64,000 nt of DNA from Streptococcus parasanguinis (GCF_032163505.1 NZ_CP134147.1:648501-712500), one strand, 5' to 3'; positions 51,822 to 62,590 are shown, counted from the first letter of the stretch. Translations and numbers: made by a program. Notes: a model not told the origin generated them from the sequence alone.

Positions 51822-53873
51822 ATGAAGAAGAAAATACGGAAGTTTGAGAATCATTCGATTACACGCAGACTCTACCTGCTGTTTAGTTTGATTTGCCTTC
51901 TTTTTTTGGTGCTGATTGCCCGACTTGGCTATATGCAGATCACTCACCAAGCCTACTATACGGATAAATTGGCAAAAGCTACGAAAAAGACTGTCAAACA
52001 AGGGAGTGTGCGAGGGCAAATCTATGATGCTTCTGGTAAACCCTTGGTGGAAAATGTGGGCAAACAGGTCCTGACTTTTACGCGGGATCGTAAAATGACG
52101 GCCCAAGAAATGCGAGAGACAGCTGGGAAACTCTTACAGTATGTCGATGTAGAAAATCCTCAAGTAACCGAACGGCAAGAAGTGGATTACTATCTAGCCA
52201 ATACCAAGGTCTACCAAGAGGTCGTGGAACACCTGCCTGAGAAAAAGAAATTTGATACCGATGGCAACCGCCTGCCGGAAGCCAAGATTTATCAAGCGGC
52301 AGTGGATAGTATCGACCCTTCAAAACTCGGCTATACAGATGATGAGAAAAAGATTATTTATCTCTATAGCCAGATGAATGCGGTGGAGAATTTTGCGACA
52401 GGGATTATTTCGACGCAGGCACTAGGAGCTGAGCAGATTGCGACCATCGCAGCGGATAGTCAGGACCTTCCGGGAATTGCCATCACGACTAGCTGGGACC
52501 GCAAGGTTTTGGATACTCCTCTAGCCTCTATTATTGGAAATGTATCGACCGAGCAGACGGGACTTCCAGCAGAAGAGGTTGAGGATTATGTCAAAAAAGG
52601 CTATGCTCTCAATGACCGGGTTGGAACGTCTTATCTCGAAAAGGAATACGAAAACGTCCTTCAAGGCAAACGCAGTGAAAAAGAAATTCTCCTAGATAAA
52701 AATGGCAACATGGAGAAAGTGGTCGACGTTTCAAAAGGGGCCAAAGGAGAAAACCTCAAGCTCTCGATTGATTTGGATTTCCAAAAAGGAGTGGAAGATA
52801 TCCTTCGCTCTGCCTTTAGCGCAGAGTTGCAAGCTGGAAATGCGACATACTCCGAAGGTGTCTATGCTGTAGCCCTGGAGCCTGATACAGGGAAGGTCCT
52901 TGCCATGGCAGGGATTAAACACCAGGCTGGTAGTCAAGATCTATCAGCAGATGCTTTAGGGACAGTGACCAACGTCTTCGTTCCAGGATCCGTGGTCAAA
53001 GGAGCGACCTTGACTTCTGGATGGGAAAATGGAGCCATTTCAGGGAACCAGGTTCTGACCGATCAGCCGATTGTTTTTGCAGGATCCGCTCCTATCAATT
53101 CTTGGTTTACCCAATACGGTAGTCGTTCCATCAATGCGGTGGAAGCATTGGAATACTCTTCCAATACCTATATGGTCCAAATTGCCCTTAAGATGATGGG
53201 GCAACCTTACACTCCAAATATGACCTTACAAGTGGATCAGGTTGAACCGGCTATGAAAAAACTGCGCTCTACTTTTGCAGAGTATGGTCTTGGGACATCA
53301 ACGGGGATTGACCTTCCCAATGAATCGACCGGTTTTATTCCAAAAGACTACACAGTCGGTAATTATTTGACCAATGCCTTTGGTCAGTTTGACAACTATA
53401 CGCCTATGCAATTGGCTCAGTATGCGGCAACCGTAGCGAATGATGGGAAGCGAGTGAGTCCTCATGTCGTCGAAGGCATCTATGACAATAATGATCAAGG
53501 GGGCCTTGGTCAGTTGAAAAAAGCGATCGAAACCAAGGAGCTCAATCAGGTCCATATCTCAGCTGAGGACATGGCTTTGATCAAGCAAGGGTTCTATCAG
53601 GTTGCGAATGGTACGAGTGGTTTGACGACAGGGAAAACTGTCGGTCAAGGTGCTAGTGTCTCCATTAGTGCCAAGACCGGTACAGCTGAAACCACAGTCG
53701 ATGGAGGCAAACAAGCCATTAATACCAATGTGGTGGCTTATGCACCGTCAAACAATCCAAAGATTGCGGTAGCAGTGGTTTTTCCACATAATACCAATCT
53801 ACAAGCGACGGTCAGTCATTCCATTACGCGTGACATTATTAACTTATACAATCAGAAACACCCCATGAATTAG
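51822..53873 (+). CDS. pbp2b: Penicillin-binding protein 2b, class B transpeptidase, 683 aa
   Basis: Peptidoglycan transpeptidase of peripheral growth in ovoid cocci and a beta-lactam target. Short cytoplasmic N-terminus, one membrane helix (about residues 15-38), dimerisation domain (about 50-340) and transpeptidase domain with active-site Ser390 in GSVVK, SSN at 446-448 and KTG at 618-620. All three motifs are unaltered. Heads the conserved block pbp2b-recR-ddl-murF; recR starts 10 bp downstream. Confidence 0.95.
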   Translation: MKKKIRKFENHSITRRLYLLFSLICLLFLVLIARLGYMQITHQAYYTDKLAKATKKTVKQGSVRGQIYDASGKPLVENVGKQVLTFTRDRKMTAQEMRETAGKLLQYVDVENPQVTERQEVDYYLANTKVYQEVVEHLPEKKKFDTDGNRLPEAKIYQAAVDSIDPSKLGYTDDEKKIIYLYSQMNAVENFATGIISTQALGAEQIATIAADSQDLPGIAITTSWDRKVLDTPLASIIGNVSTEQTGLPAEEVEDYVKKGYALNDRVGTSYLEKEYENVLQGKRSEKEILLDKNGNMEKVVDVSKGAKGENLKLSIDLDFQKGVEDILRSAFSAELQAGNATYSEGVYAVALEPDTGKVLAMAGIKHQAGSQDLSADALGTVTNVFVPGSVVKGATLTSGWENGAISGNQVLTDQPIVFAGSAPINSWFTQYGSRSINAVEALEYSSNTYMVQIALKMMGQPYTPNMTLQVDQVEPAMKKLRSTFAEYGLGTSTGIDLPNESTGFIPKDYTVGNYLTNAFGQFDNYTPMQLAQYAATVANDGKRVSPHVVEGIYDNNDQGGLGQLKKAIETKELNQVHISAEDMALIKQGFYQVANGTSGLTTGKTVGQGASVSISAKTGTAETTVDGGKQAINTNVVAYAPSNNPKIAVAVVFPHNTNLQATVSHSITRDIINLYNQKHPMN

Positions 53874-53883
53874 AAAGGAAACT

Positions 53884-54480
53884 ATGCTTTATCCAGCACC
53901 TATTGCAAAATTAATTGACAGCTATTCGAAGTTGCCAGGAATTGGGATCAAAACAGCGACTCGTCTGGCTTTTTACACCATTGGTATGTCAGATGATGAT
54001 GTCAATGAATTTGCCAAGAACTTACTGAATGCCAAGCGTGAGCTGGGGTATTGCAGTATTTGTGGCAATTTAACCGATGAAGAAACCTGCGAGATTTGTC
54101 GAGATGAAACGCGGGATCCATCCCTCATTCTGGTTGTAGAAGATAGCCGGGATGTATCTGCTATGGAAAATATCCAGGAATACCACGGTCGCTATCATGT
54201 CTTGCATGGCTTGATCTCGCCCATGAATGGCGTAGGACCCGATGACATCAATCTCAAGAGTTTGATTAGTCGCTTGATGGATGGAACAGTCACAGAGGTC
54301 ATTGTTGCGACCAATGCGACGGCAGACGGGGAAGCGACATCTATGTATATCTCGCGTGTGCTCAAACCAGCAGGCATCAAAGTGACCCGTTTGGCACGGG
54401 GGCTAGCAGTTGGAGCCGATATCGAGTATGCGGACGAAGTGACCCTTCTTCGCGCGATCGAAAATCGGACAGAATTATAA
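53884..54480 (+). CDS. recR: Recombination mediator RecR, 198 aa
   Basis: Acts with RecO/RecF to load RecA on gaps. N-terminal helix-hairpin-helix ([14 protein letters not shown]), the zinc finger C-x2-C...C-x2-C ([16 protein letters not shown]), a Toprim domain with VVEDSRD, and a Walker-B-like end. Standard length. Cotranscribed with pbp2b, AGAAAGGA before the ATG. Confidence 0.97.
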   Translation: MLYPAPIAKLIDSYSKLPGIGIKTATRLAFYTIGMSDDDVNEFAKNLLNAKRELGYCSICGNLTDEETCEICRDETRDPSLILVVEDSRDVSAMENIQEYHGRYHVLHGLISPMNGVGPDDINLKSLISRLMDGTVTEVIVATNATADGEATSMYISRVLKPAGIKVTRLARGLAVGADIEYADEVTLLRAIENRTEL

Positions 54481-54509
54481 GAGAAGTTCTTTCGAAAGGG
54501 CTATCATTG

Positions 54510-54518
54510 TGGTATACT
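54510..54518 (+). promoter_or_regulatory. Extended -10 promoter of ddl
   Basis: TGG plus TATACT (54513-54518), 38 bp upstream of ddl, so ddl can be transcribed apart from recR. Confidence 0.6.
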
Positions 54519-54556
54519 ATCAAGTAAGAAATCAAGGGAACAATTAGGGAGAAACT

Positions 54557-55603
54557 ATGAGTAAACAAGACTTAATCCTGTTGTATGGTGGACGTAGTGC
54601 AGAACGTGAAGTATCTGTTCTTTCAGCAGAAAGCGTGATGCGCGCGATTGATTACCAAGCATTTTCGGTTCAAACCTACTTTATTACGCAGTCAGGAGAC
54701 TTCATCCAGACGCAAGCTTTTGAAGAAAAACCAGCGGATGATGAGAAATTGATGACCAATGATACAGTGGACTGGTCTAAAAAAGTGGCACCATCTGCGA
54801 TTTACAAGGAAGGAGCAGTAGTCTTTCCAGTTCTTCATGGACCAATGGGAGAAGATGGTTCCATTCAAGGCTTCTTAGAAGTCTTGAAGATGCCTTATGT
54901 CGGCTGTGGCATCCTAGCTTCCAGTGTTGCGATGGACAAGATCACGACCAAACGGGTCTTGGAGTCTGCAGGGATTCCACAAGTTCCTTATGTAGCTGTA
55001 GTGGAAGGCGATGACTTGGAAGAGAAAATTGCTACAATTGAAGCGACTCTCTCTTATCCTGTCTTTACCAAACCATCCAATATGGGCTCTAGTGTTGGGA
55101 TTTCAAAATCTGAAAACCAAACAGAGCTTCGGACTGCTCTCGAATTGGCCTTCAAATACGATAGCCGTGTCTTGGTAGAGCAAGGAGTCAATGCGCGTGA
55201 GATCGAAGTTGGACTGCTTGGAAACTATGATGTGAAGAGTACCTTGCCAGGTGAAGTTGTGAAAGATGTGGCCTTCTATGATTATGATGCCAAATACATC
55301 GACAACAAAATTACCATGGCGATTCCAGCTCAATTGGACCCTGAGGTTGTGAAAACCATGCGGACCAACGCAGAAAAAGCCTTTCGTGCAATCGGTGGTC
55401 TAGGTTTAGCGCGTTGTGATTTCTTCTATACCGATAAAGGAGAGATCTTCTTAAACGAACTCAATACCATGCCAGGATTTACCCAATGGTCTATGTATCC
55501 TCTGCTTTGGGACAATATGGGACTCAACTATACAGATTTGATCACCAAGTTAGTAGAGCTTGGAAAAGAAGTCTTCCAAAAACACGAAGCGCATTTGTTG
55601 TAA
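54557..55603 (+). CDS. ddl: D-alanine--D-alanine ligase Ddl, 348 aa
   Basis: ATP-grasp ligase making D-Ala-D-Ala for peptidoglycan. [16 protein letters not shown] (N-terminal loop), [30 protein letters not shown] (ATP-grasp), and [12 protein letters not shown] (Mg and product site) are present. The enzyme would be expected to make vancomycin-susceptible D-Ala termini. Followed by repeat A5, then murF. Confidence 0.96.
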   Translation: MSKQDLILLYGGRSAEREVSVLSAESVMRAIDYQAFSVQTYFITQSGDFIQTQAFEEKPADDEKLMTNDTVDWSKKVAPSAIYKEGAVVFPVLHGPMGEDGSIQGFLEVLKMPYVGCGILASSVAMDKITTKRVLESAGIPQVPYVAVVEGDDLEEKIATIEATLSYPVFTKPSNMGSSVGISKSENQTELRTALELAFKYDSRVLVEQGVNAREIEVGLLGNYDVKSTLPGEVVKDVAFYDYDAKYIDNKITMAIPAQLDPEVVKTMRTNAEKAFRAIGGLGLARCDFFYTDKGEIFLNELNTMPGFTQWSMYPLLWDNMGLNYTDLITKLVELGKEVFQKHEAHLL

Positions 55604-55608
55604 GAAAA

Positions 55609-55793
55609 GAGAGAGTGGGACAGAAATCGGTAATTCGTTAGAATTCGATTTCGTCGTCCCACCTCCGCACAGTTAAGTAGGGCTGTAAAAGCTGATAAAA
55701 TCAGCGTAGTAGAGCCCACTCAACTACTGCGTCTTGCTCGACAATCCAAAAACAATCAAGAGGCTAGGACTTCTGTCCCAGCCACTTTTTTTG
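55609..55793 (+). repeat. Intergenic repeat A, copy 5
   Basis: Full copy in the orientation of copies 1 and 2, between ddl and murF. Small changes (GTTAAGT for GTTGAGT; GATAAAATC for GATGAAATC) slightly weaken the arms. It ends in the AGGCTaGGAC/GTCCcAGCC terminator hairpin with a T-run. Confidence 0.9.
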
Positions 55794-55805
55794 TAGTCTA
55801 GAATA

Positions 55806-55814
55806 TGGTATAAT
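55806..55814 (+). promoter_or_regulatory. Extended -10 promoter of murF
   Basis: TGG plus TATAAT (55809-55814), 63 bp before the chosen murF start. Confidence 0.6.
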
Positions 55815-55877
55815 GAGAAGAATTTGATAGGAGCGTCCAAATTTTTGAAGACGCTACGGAGAACTGAGGAGTCGGAT

Positions 55878-57245
55878 ATGAATCTCACATTACATGAAGT
55901 TGCTCATCTAGTACACGCAAAAAATGATATCAGCCAATTTGAAGATGTGGCCCTCGTCAAGCCGGAATTTGACAGCCGATTGATTGGGCCTGGAGACCTG
56001 TTTGTTCCGTTAAAGGGAGCGCGTGATGGTCATGACTTTATTGAGACTGCTTTTGAAAATGGAGCCGTAGCCACTTTTTCAGAGAAAGTGGTAGAAGGCC
56101 ACCCTTATATTTTGGTGGAAGATGTGCTGAGCGCTTTTCAAACACTTGCTGCAGCCTATCTTCAAAAGACAAAAGTAGATGTTTTTGCAGTGACGGGGTC
56201 AAATGGTAAAACCACCACAAAAGATATGTTGGCACAGCTTTTGTCCACCACCTACCTGACCTATAAAACACAAGGAAACTATAATAACGAAATTGGTCTT
56301 CCTTATACGGTTTTGCATATGCCAGAAGGGACGGACAAACTGGTCCTTGAAATGGGGCAAGACCATCTAGGAGATATCCATCTCTTGTCAGAACTGGCGC
56401 ATCCAAAAGCTGCTATTGTCACCTTGATTGGGGAAGCCCATTTGGAATTCTTCAAAGATCGAAGTGAGATCGCAAAAGGAAAACTCCAGATTGCGGATGG
56501 GATGCCAGAAGGCGGTCTTCTGGTAGTTCCAGCTGATCCGATCGTCAATGCCTACCTCCCTGAAAATCAAACAGTCGTTCGCTTTGGGCCAGATGAGGAG
56601 ATTTTTATTACCGAGTTAATCGAGCGAAAGGATAGCTTAACTTTCCGAGCTAATTTCTTAGAAGAAGCGATCGATCTTCCAGTAACAGGAAAATACAATG
56701 CGACCAATGCTATGATTGCAGCTTATGTTGCCTTGAAAGAAGGAGTGAGTGAAGCTGCGATTCGTGATAGTTTTGAAACCTTGCAATTAACGCGCAACCG
56801 GACAGAATGGAAGAAGGCCAGTAACGGAGCGGATATCCTATCCGATGTCTACAATGCTAATCCGACGGCTATGCGCTTGATTTTAGAAACTTTCTCGACT
56901 ATTCCTGCGAATCCAAATGGCCGAAAATTAGCCGTACTTGCAGATATGAAAGAACTAGGGGAGCAATCTGTAAATCTACACAACCAAATGATCCTCAGCC
57001 TCTCACCGGATGTCTTGGATACCGTTATTTTCTATGGGCAAGACATTGCGGGCTTGGCTCAATTAGCGAGTCAGATGTTCCCACTCGGACATGTCTATTA
57101 TTTCAAAAAGACCGCTGAGGAAGATCAATTTGAGGACCTGGTCAAACAAGTCAAGGAAAGCTTAAAAGAGCAGGACCAAATCCTCATCAAGGGAAGCAAT
57201 TCCATGAATCTAGCCAAATTGGTAGAGGAATTAGAAAAAGCCTAG
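55878..57245 (+). CDS. murF: UDP-MurNAc-tripeptide--D-Ala-D-Ala ligase MurF, 455 aa
   Basis: Last cytoplasmic amino-acid addition of peptidoglycan precursor synthesis, using the product of the neighbouring ddl. The N-terminal substrate domain (about 1-95) is followed by the P-loop TGSNGKTTTKD, then NYNNEIGLPYT, LEMGQDHLGDI, and the C-terminal domain with TRNRTEW and DVYNANPTAM. ATG 55878 after TGAGGAGT gives the standard length; the longer frame is not supported. Separated from ddl by repeat A5. Confidence 0.95.
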   Translation: MNLTLHEVAHLVHAKNDISQFEDVALVKPEFDSRLIGPGDLFVPLKGARDGHDFIETAFENGAVATFSEKVVEGHPYILVEDVLSAFQTLAAAYLQKTKVDVFAVTGSNGKTTTKDMLAQLLSTTYLTYKTQGNYNNEIGLPYTVLHMPEGTDKLVLEMGQDHLGDIHLLSELAHPKAAIVTLIGEAHLEFFKDRSEIAKGKLQIADGMPEGGLLVVPADPIVNAYLPENQTVVRFGPDEEIFITELIERKDSLTFRANFLEEAIDLPVTGKYNATNAMIAAYVALKEGVSEAAIRDSFETLQLTRNRTEWKKASNGADILSDVYNANPTAMRLILETFSTIPANPNGRKLAVLADMKELGEQSVNLHNQMILSLSPDVLDTVIFYGQDIAGLAQLASQMFPLGHVYYFKKTAEEDQFEDLVKQVKESLKEQDQILIKGSNSMNLAKLVEELEKA

Positions 57246-57301
57246 CAAATGTGAAGGAAGTTATACAAAAATAGTCTACTATAAACTAAAGGAATAGAAA
57301 A

Positions 57302-58003
57302 ATGACACTTTGGGATTTATTGTTTACGAACCAAAAATCAGCCCCGCCTGAGTTTGGACTCTGGTATGTTTTCCTACCAGCTTCCTTGTTGGTGGTTGGC
57401 TATTTTTCCATCAAATATGCACAGTCTAAAAGCTACCAACGCTTTTGGTATTGGGCACAATTGATTCAAGTCTTAACCATCAATGCTTGGTATATTCTAG
57501 CCCACATGCCTTTGACAGACAATTTACCTTTTTATCATTGTCGCTTGGCTATGCTTGCGATCCTCTTTGCTCCTAGAGGGACCTATATCAAGCAATATTT
57601 TGCCTTGTTGGGTGTTCTAGGATCCATTGCGGCTTTGGTTTATCCGGCCTTTGACCCCTTCCCATTCCCCCATATTACTGTACTCAACCTGATTTTTAGT
57701 CACTGGGCCTTGTTTGCCAATAGTTTGATTTACCTGCAGGAGTTTTATCAGTCGGAAAAACAGGACACCTTACGGATTGTTAAGATCACCTTTGGTATGA
57801 ATGCAGTCATCTTTTTGGTCAATCTTTTGACCAGAGGAGATTACGGCTTCTTACGACGTCCACCAATCATTGGAGACCACGGTGCTCTCTTGAACTACCT
57901 CTTGGTCAGCATCGTGATGGTGGCGGGTATTTGCTTGGTCAATCAACGCTATAAATACAAATACAAGATGGTCGAAAAGAGTATAGTTTCGCGCTCAGAA
58001 TAA
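57302..58003 (+). CDS. TIGR02206-type membrane protein 1 of 3, 233 aa
   Basis: About seven membrane helices. Signature parts NLPFYHCRLAML, FPFPHITVLNLIFSHW and RGDYGFLRRPPIIGDHG match the TIGR02206 (YwaF-like) family. Function not known. It shares 40-60% of residues by eye with the next two genes, which follow at 25- and 13-bp gaps, so three copies make one operon. Three bases before the start is a possible GGAATAG ribosome site. Confidence 0.82.
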   Translation: MTLWDLLFTNQKSAPPEFGLWYVFLPASLLVVGYFSIKYAQSKSYQRFWYWAQLIQVLTINAWYILAHMPLTDNLPFYHCRLAMLAILFAPRGTYIKQYFALLGVLGSIAALVYPAFDPFPFPHITVLNLIFSHWALFANSLIYLQEFYQSEKQDTLRIVKITFGMNAVIFLVNLLTRGDYGFLRRPPIIGDHGALLNYLLVSIVMVAGICLVNQRYKYKYKMVEKSIVSRSE

Positions 58004-58028
58004 AAAGAGCAGATAAGGGAAAGAAATC

Positions 58029-58715
58029 ATGACACTTTGGGACTTATTTTTCACCAGTCAACCAACGGCCCCTCCTCAATTGGGGGCTTGGTATTTCTTG
58101 TTGCCGACCTCATTGGTAGTGGTGGGGCTTCTGTCTATTCGATTTGCTTCTTCCAAAGGCTATCAAAACTTTTGGTATTGGGGGCAGTTGATCCAGTTGC
58201 TCATTATCAACTCTTGGTATTTAGCAGCTCGCTTGCCTTTTTCAGAGAGTCTTCCTTTTTATCATAGCCGGATGGCCATGTGGATCATTCTTTTGGCTCC
58301 CAAGGGCAGCTTCAAACAATATTTTGCTCTCGTGGGAGTCTTTGGCTCCATTATGGCCTTGGTTCATCCTGTTTTTTATCCCTATCCTTTTCCTCACGTA
58401 TCCTCGATCAACAATGTCTTTGGTCACTGGGCTCTCCTGGCCAACTGTTTGATCTATCTGGTTCAATCCTACCAGGTGGAAGAAGGGGCTGTTTGGAAAA
58501 TCTGTCAGATGACGTTTGGGGTCAATGCCATTATTCAGCTTGCGAATCTCGCAACGGGTGGAAACTATGGCTTTATGCGTCGCCCTCCTGTGATCGGTGA
58601 CCATGGCCTTGTGCTCAACTATTTGATCGTGACAGTTCTCATGACGGGGACACTGATTTTCATCAATACGATCGTTCAGTACAGTAAGAAAAGAAGAATA
58701 CCTAAATCTGTTTAA
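58029..58715 (+). CDS. TIGR02206-type membrane protein 2 of 3, 228 aa
   Basis: Closest to the first protein: opening TLWDLFFTSQPTAPPQ against TLWDLLFTNQKSAPPE, then SLPFYHSRMAMW, PFPHVSSINNVFGHW and NYGFMRRPPVIGDHG. The conserved His-Cys of the first copy (YHCRLA) is His-Ser here, so the Cys is not essential to all copies. Around seven helices. Function unknown. Confidence 0.82.
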   Translation: MTLWDLFFTSQPTAPPQLGAWYFLLPTSLVVVGLLSIRFASSKGYQNFWYWGQLIQLLIINSWYLAARLPFSESLPFYHSRMAMWIILLAPKGSFKQYFALVGVFGSIMALVHPVFYPYPFPHVSSINNVFGHWALLANCLIYLVQSYQVEEGAVWKICQMTFGVNAIIQLANLATGGNYGFMRRPPVIGDHGLVLNYLIVTVLMTGTLIFINTIVQYSKKRRIPKSV

Positions 58716-58728
58716 ATAAGGAGATTTT

Positions 58729-59409
58729 ATGCATCATTTTTTCACTACAGAATCAACAGCACCACCAGCAATCTCAGTAACTTGGTATAGTGTGATGGTC
58801 TTGTTCGTTGTGACAGCGATTATGATGTCACTTCGCTATTATCAGAATGAGCAATTTCGCAAATGTTTTCAATACTTACAGGGCTTCCAGTTAATTTGCT
58901 TGTATCTTTGGTATTTTGCCTACCACATTCCATGGTCCAATAGCTTACCTTTTTACCATTGCCGCTTGGCCATGTTTGCGGTCTTGTTTTTACCAGACCG
59001 ATGGAAAAGCAAACAGTTCTTTGCCTTGATGGGAGTGAGTGGAGCCATCTTTGCTTTGGGCTATCCAGTCTTTGATCCCTACACTTTCCCTCATATTACG
59101 AGTTTTTCTTTCCTCCTCGGACATTACTGTCTCCTCATCAATTCCTTGATTTATCTTTTGAGATGGTATGATCGAAACCAATTAAAAAATAGTCAGATTG
59201 TTCTCTATACCTTTGCCTTAGATTTATTCCTGGTTGGAGTCAATCAATTGACGGGAGGAAATTACGGCTTGATGGCCCGCCCTCCGATTATGAGAGGGGA
59301 TAAGGTGTGGCTCAACTATCTGGTTGTATCCAGTATTTTAGCCCTTGCTTTATTACTCTTTAATCAGTTCTTCAGTCGCAGAAGTGAGCGAGTGAAAGTG
59401 AGAAAATAA
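58729..59409 (+). CDS. TIGR02206-type membrane protein 3 of 3, 226 aa
   Basis: The most diverged copy: start MHHFFTTESTAPPAI, SLPFYHCRLAMF, YTFPHITSFSFLLGHY and NYGLMARPPIMRGD. The end motif RRPPIIGDHG is altered to ARPPIMRGDK. AAGGAGA precedes the ATG. Last of the tandem set; a terminator follows at 59423-59456. Confidence 0.82.
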   Translation: MHHFFTTESTAPPAISVTWYSVMVLFVVTAIMMSLRYYQNEQFRKCFQYLQGFQLICLYLWYFAYHIPWSNSLPFYHCRLAMFAVLFLPDRWKSKQFFALMGVSGAIFALGYPVFDPYTFPHITSFSFLLGHYCLLINSLIYLLRWYDRNQLKNSQIVLYTFALDLFLVGVNQLTGGNYGLMARPPIMRGDKVWLNYLVVSSILALALLLFNQFFSRRSERVKVRK

Positions 59410-59422
59410 ATATGATTGAATT

Positions 59423-59456
59423 AGACTAGAATCTACGGATTTTAGTCTTTCTTTTT
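59423..59456 (+). terminator. Terminator of the TIGR02206 operon
   Basis: AGACTAgAATC (59423-59433), TACG, GATTtTAGTCT (59438-59448), T-rich tail. Confidence 0.85.
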
Positions 59457-59477
59457 GCTCTCAAAGAAGAATCATCG

Positions 59478-59506
59478 TTGAAAAAAGTGCCTATTTTCGC
59501 TATAAT
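59478..59506 (+). promoter_or_regulatory. Promoter of prfC
   Basis: TTGAAA (59478-59483) and TATAAT (59501-59506) with a 17-bp spacer; an 80-nt leader follows. Confidence 0.8.
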
Positions 59507-59593
59507 AGGACAGATAGAGAAATTGAGGAGAGATCCGATGTAGAGATGAATTTGTAAATTTATCAAAAAATAAGAAGAGAAAGAATTAGGAAC

Positions 59594-61141
59594 ATGAACG
59601 TACAAGAAGAAATTAAAAAACGCCGTACCTTTGCCATCATCTCCCACCCGGATGCTGGTAAAACGACGATTACTGAGCAGTTGCTCTACTTTGGGGGAGA
59701 GATTCGGGAAGCCGGTACTGTCAAAGGGAAGAAAACAGGAAACTTTGCTAAATCCGACTGGATGGACATTGAGAAACAACGTGGGATTTCCGTAACCTCA
59801 TCTGTCATGCAGTTTGACTACGATGGTAAACGCGTTAATATCCTTGATACCCCAGGGCACGAGGACTTCTCAGAAGATACTTACCGGACCTTGATGGCGG
59901 TGGATGCGGCGGTTATGGTTGTAGACTCTGCCAAGGGTATCGAGGCCCAAACCAAGAAATTGTTTGAGGTTGTGAAACACCGAGGCATTCCAGTCTTTAC
60001 CTTTATGAACAAGCTGGACCGTGATGGACGTGAGCCACTGGACCTCTTGCAAGAATTGGAAGAAGTCTTGGGCATCGCCAGTTACCCAATGAACTGGCCG
60101 ATCGGGATGGGGAAAGCCTTTGAGGGGCTTTACGACCTCTATAATCAACGCTTGGAACTCTACAAAGGGGATGAACGCTTTGCGAGTCTAGAAGATGGAG
60201 ACAAGCTCTTTGCTAACAATCCATTCTACGAGCAGGTGAAAGACGATATCGAACTTTTGCAAGAAGCTGGAAATGAATTCTCAGAAGAAGCCATCCTTGC
60301 GGGTGAATTAACACCAGTCTTCTTTGGATCCGCTTTGACGAACTTTGGGGTGCAGACTTTCTTAGAAACCTTCTTGAAGTTTGCTCCAGAACCACATGGC
60401 CACAAGAAGACAGATGGAGAGCTTGTCGACCCTTATGATAAGGATTTCTCAGGATTTGTCTTTAAAATCCAAGCCAACATGGACCCTCGTCACCGTGACC
60501 GGATTGCCTTTGTTCGAATTGTATCGGGCGAGTTTGAGCGGGGCATGAGCGTTAACCTGCCTCGTACTGGTAAGGGGGCTAAGCTATCAAATGTCACTCA
60601 GTTTATGGCCGAAAGCCGTGAAAATGTCAGCAATGCCGTAGCAGGAGACATCATCGGGGTTTACGATACTGGTACTTATCAGGTTGGAGATACGCTGACA
60701 GTTGGTAAAAATAAGTTCGAATTTGAACCACTGCCAACCTTTACGCCTGAAATCTTCATGAAGGTATCTGCTAAGAATGTCATGAAGCAAAAATCCTTCC
60801 ACAAGGGGATTGAGCAATTGGTGCAAGAAGGAGCTATCCAGCTTTATACCAACTACCAAACAGGTGAATACATGCTAGGTGCTGTTGGGCAACTCCAGTT
60901 TGAAGTCTTCAAGCACCGCATGGAAAATGAATACAATGCCGAAGTGGTCATGAGCCCAATGGGTAAAAAGACCGTTCGTTGGATCAAACCAGAAGATTTA
61001 GATGAGCGTATGTCTTCAAGTCGAAACATCTTGGCCAAAGACCGTTTTGACCAGCCTGTCTTCCTCTTTGAAAACGACTTTGCCCTCCGTTGGTTTGCGG
61101 ACAAGTATCCAGACGTTGAGTTGGAAGAAAAGATGGGATAA
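59594..61141 (+). CDS. prfC: Peptide chain release factor 3, 515 aa
   Basis: Translational GTPase that removes RF1/RF2 after termination. G1 SHPDAGKTT (residues 15-23), switch region with [12 protein letters not shown]3 DTPGHEDF, G4 NKLDRD, then EF-Tu-like domain 2 and the RF3 C-terminal domain. Length is standard. Followed by a terminator-like AAAACGGA/TCCGTTTT (61181-61202) and a PH-domain gene. Confidence 0.96.
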   Translation: MNVQEEIKKRRTFAIISHPDAGKTTITEQLLYFGGEIREAGTVKGKKTGNFAKSDWMDIEKQRGISVTSSVMQFDYDGKRVNILDTPGHEDFSEDTYRTLMAVDAAVMVVDSAKGIEAQTKKLFEVVKHRGIPVFTFMNKLDRDGREPLDLLQELEEVLGIASYPMNWPIGMGKAFEGLYDLYNQRLELYKGDERFASLEDGDKLFANNPFYEQVKDDIELLQEAGNEFSEEAILAGELTPVFFGSALTNFGVQTFLETFLKFAPEPHGHKKTDGELVDPYDKDFSGFVFKIQANMDPRHRDRIAFVRIVSGEFERGMSVNLPRTGKGAKLSNVTQFMAESRENVSNAVAGDIIGVYDTGTYQVGDTLTVGKNKFEFEPLPTFTPEIFMKVSAKNVMKQKSFHKGIEQLVQEGAIQLYTNYQTGEYMLGAVGQLQFEVFKHRMENEYNAEVVMSPMGKKTVRWIKPEDLDERMSSSRNILAKDRFDQPVFLFENDFALRWFADKYPDVELEEKMG

Positions 61142-61180
61142 GGAAAGTTTTCAAAACCGATCCATGACAATAGAAATAAG

Positions 61181-61203
61181 AAAACGGAATCTTGTCCGTT
61201 TTC
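61181..61203 (+). terminator. Short terminator-like hairpin after prfC
   Basis: AAAACGGA (61181-61188) with TCCGTTTT (61195-61202). The T-run is part of the stem, so strength is moderate. Confidence 0.6.
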
Positions 61204-61221
61204 GCTTATAAAGGAGAAATG

Positions 61222-61602
61222 ATGGGATTATTAAGTGGTTTGATGGGCAATGCCTCTCAAAAAAATGTTGACAAAGTAGAAAGAGATCTGGAAGATATTT
61301 TGGTGCCTGGAGAGCAAGTCACTCTCGCTTTTAGCCTGATTCGTGATTTGATCGTCTTTACCGAGTTTCGTTTGATCTTGGTGGATAAGCAAGGAGTAAC
61401 AGGAAAGAAAACTTCCTACAAATCCCTTCCTTATCGCTCCATCTCTCGATTTTCAGTAGAAACTTCCGGTCATTTTGATTTGGATGCTGAATTAAAAATC
61501 TGGGTCTCTTCAGCAGTGGAACCTTCAGAAGTTTTACAATTCAAGAGTGACAACAGTGTCATTGAAATCCAGCAAGCATTAGCCAGTGCGGTCTTTAAAT
61601 AA
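61222..61602 (+). CDS. Bacterial PH-domain protein, 126 aa
   Basis: Single bacterial pleckstrin-like domain (bPH): EDILVPGEQVTLAFSLIRDLIVFTEFRLILVDKQG, KKTSYKSLPYRSISRFSVETSG and DAELKIWVSSA, read as the classic R-x-x-ivFTxxRLIlvdkQG pattern. AAGGAG (61211-61216) precedes ATG pairs at 61219 and 61222; the second has the better spacing. Function unknown, cytoplasmic. Forms a likely unit with the CorA gene 40 bp downstream. Confidence 0.83.
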   Translation: MGLLSGLMGNASQKNVDKVERDLEDILVPGEQVTLAFSLIRDLIVFTEFRLILVDKQGVTGKKTSYKSLPYRSISRFSVETSGHFDLDAELKIWVSSAVEPSEVLQFKSDNSVIEIQQALASAVFK

Positions 61603-61642
61603 AAAATCATGTTGATAGAGAACAGTTGAGAAAGGAGACGGA

Positions 61643-62551
61643 ATGTTTATCGATAAACAATTGGGTCAAGATCGGAAATGGATCAATATCGACTCGGATT
61701 TGATTGCTGAAAATTCATATCTTTATAAAAAATACGATATTGACAAAGAAACCATTGAGTACGCGATGGATAAGAACGAACGTGCCCATATGGATTACAA
61801 TCGAGAAAACGGAACGATCACCTTTATCTATAATGTATTGGATTTAGAAAAGGACAAGGAATATTACGAAACCATACCCATGACCTTTATCGTTCAAGAT
61901 ACGCGACTCGTGACCATCAGTAATCAGGACAATGCCTATATCATTGAACAAATGGTTCGCTATTTGGAAAGCCATGGGGAGCTGTCGATCTATAAGTTGC
62001 TTTTTGCAGGTCTTGAAATGATCAGTAATGCTTATTATCCGATTATTGATCGCTTAGATAAGCACAAAGATGAACTCAATCGTTTGCTTCGAAAGACAAC
62101 GACGACCAAGAATCTTTATGCCCTGTCTGACCTTGAGACCGGTATGGTGTATCTGGTCGCGGCAGCCAAGCAAAATCGGATGTTGCTAGAACATATCAAA
62201 GCGCATGCCATTTATCGCAGGATGAATGATGTTGAAAAAGAGCAGTTTGATGATGCCATGATCGAAGCGCGTCAGTTGGTTTCGATGACTGAGTTGATTT
62301 CGAATGTCTTACAGCAGTTGTCTGGATCATACAACAATATCCTAAACAACAACTTGAATGATAACTTGACCACCCTAACCATCTTTGAAGCCTTGTTGGC
62401 GGTCTTAGCCGTTATCACCGGTTTCTTTGGAATGAATATTCCTCTTCCGATGACAGAGGATCCCAATGCTTGGATTTATGTATCCCTATGTAGCTTTATA
62501 TTATGGCTCATTTTGGCAAAGGTCATGCGGTGGATTGTGAAAAAAAGATAA
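61643..62551 (+). CDS. corA: CorA-family magnesium transporter, 302 aa
   Basis: Mg2+ (or Co2+/Ni2+) channel protein. A large N-terminal cytoplasmic funnel domain (about 1-235) with a long helix and two C-terminal membrane helices (about 245-265 and 277-298). The selectivity motif GMN is visible in GFFGMNIPLP at the end of helix 1. GAGACG precedes the ATG. The acidic loop MTEDPNAW between the helices is as expected. CorA identity is by family; ion choice is inferred. Confidence 0.9.
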   Translation: MFIDKQLGQDRKWINIDSDLIAENSYLYKKYDIDKETIEYAMDKNERAHMDYNRENGTITFIYNVLDLEKDKEYYETIPMTFIVQDTRLVTISNQDNAYIIEQMVRYLESHGELSIYKLLFAGLEMISNAYYPIIDRLDKHKDELNRLLRKTTTTKNLYALSDLETGMVYLVAAAKQNRMLLEHIKAHAIYRRMNDVEKEQFDDAMIEARQLVSMTELISNVLQQLSGSYNNILNNNLNDNLTTLTIFEALLAVLAVITGFFGMNIPLPMTEDPNAWIYVSLCSFILWLILAKVMRWIVKKR

Positions 62552-62554
62552 AAA

Positions 62555-62590
62555 AAGAGGCTTGGAGAAATCCGAGCCTCTTCGTATCTA
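62555..62590 (+). terminator. Terminator after corA
   Basis: AAGAGGCTtGGA (62555-62566), GAAA, TCCgAGCCTCTT (62571-62582). The T-run is short. Confidence 0.75.
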
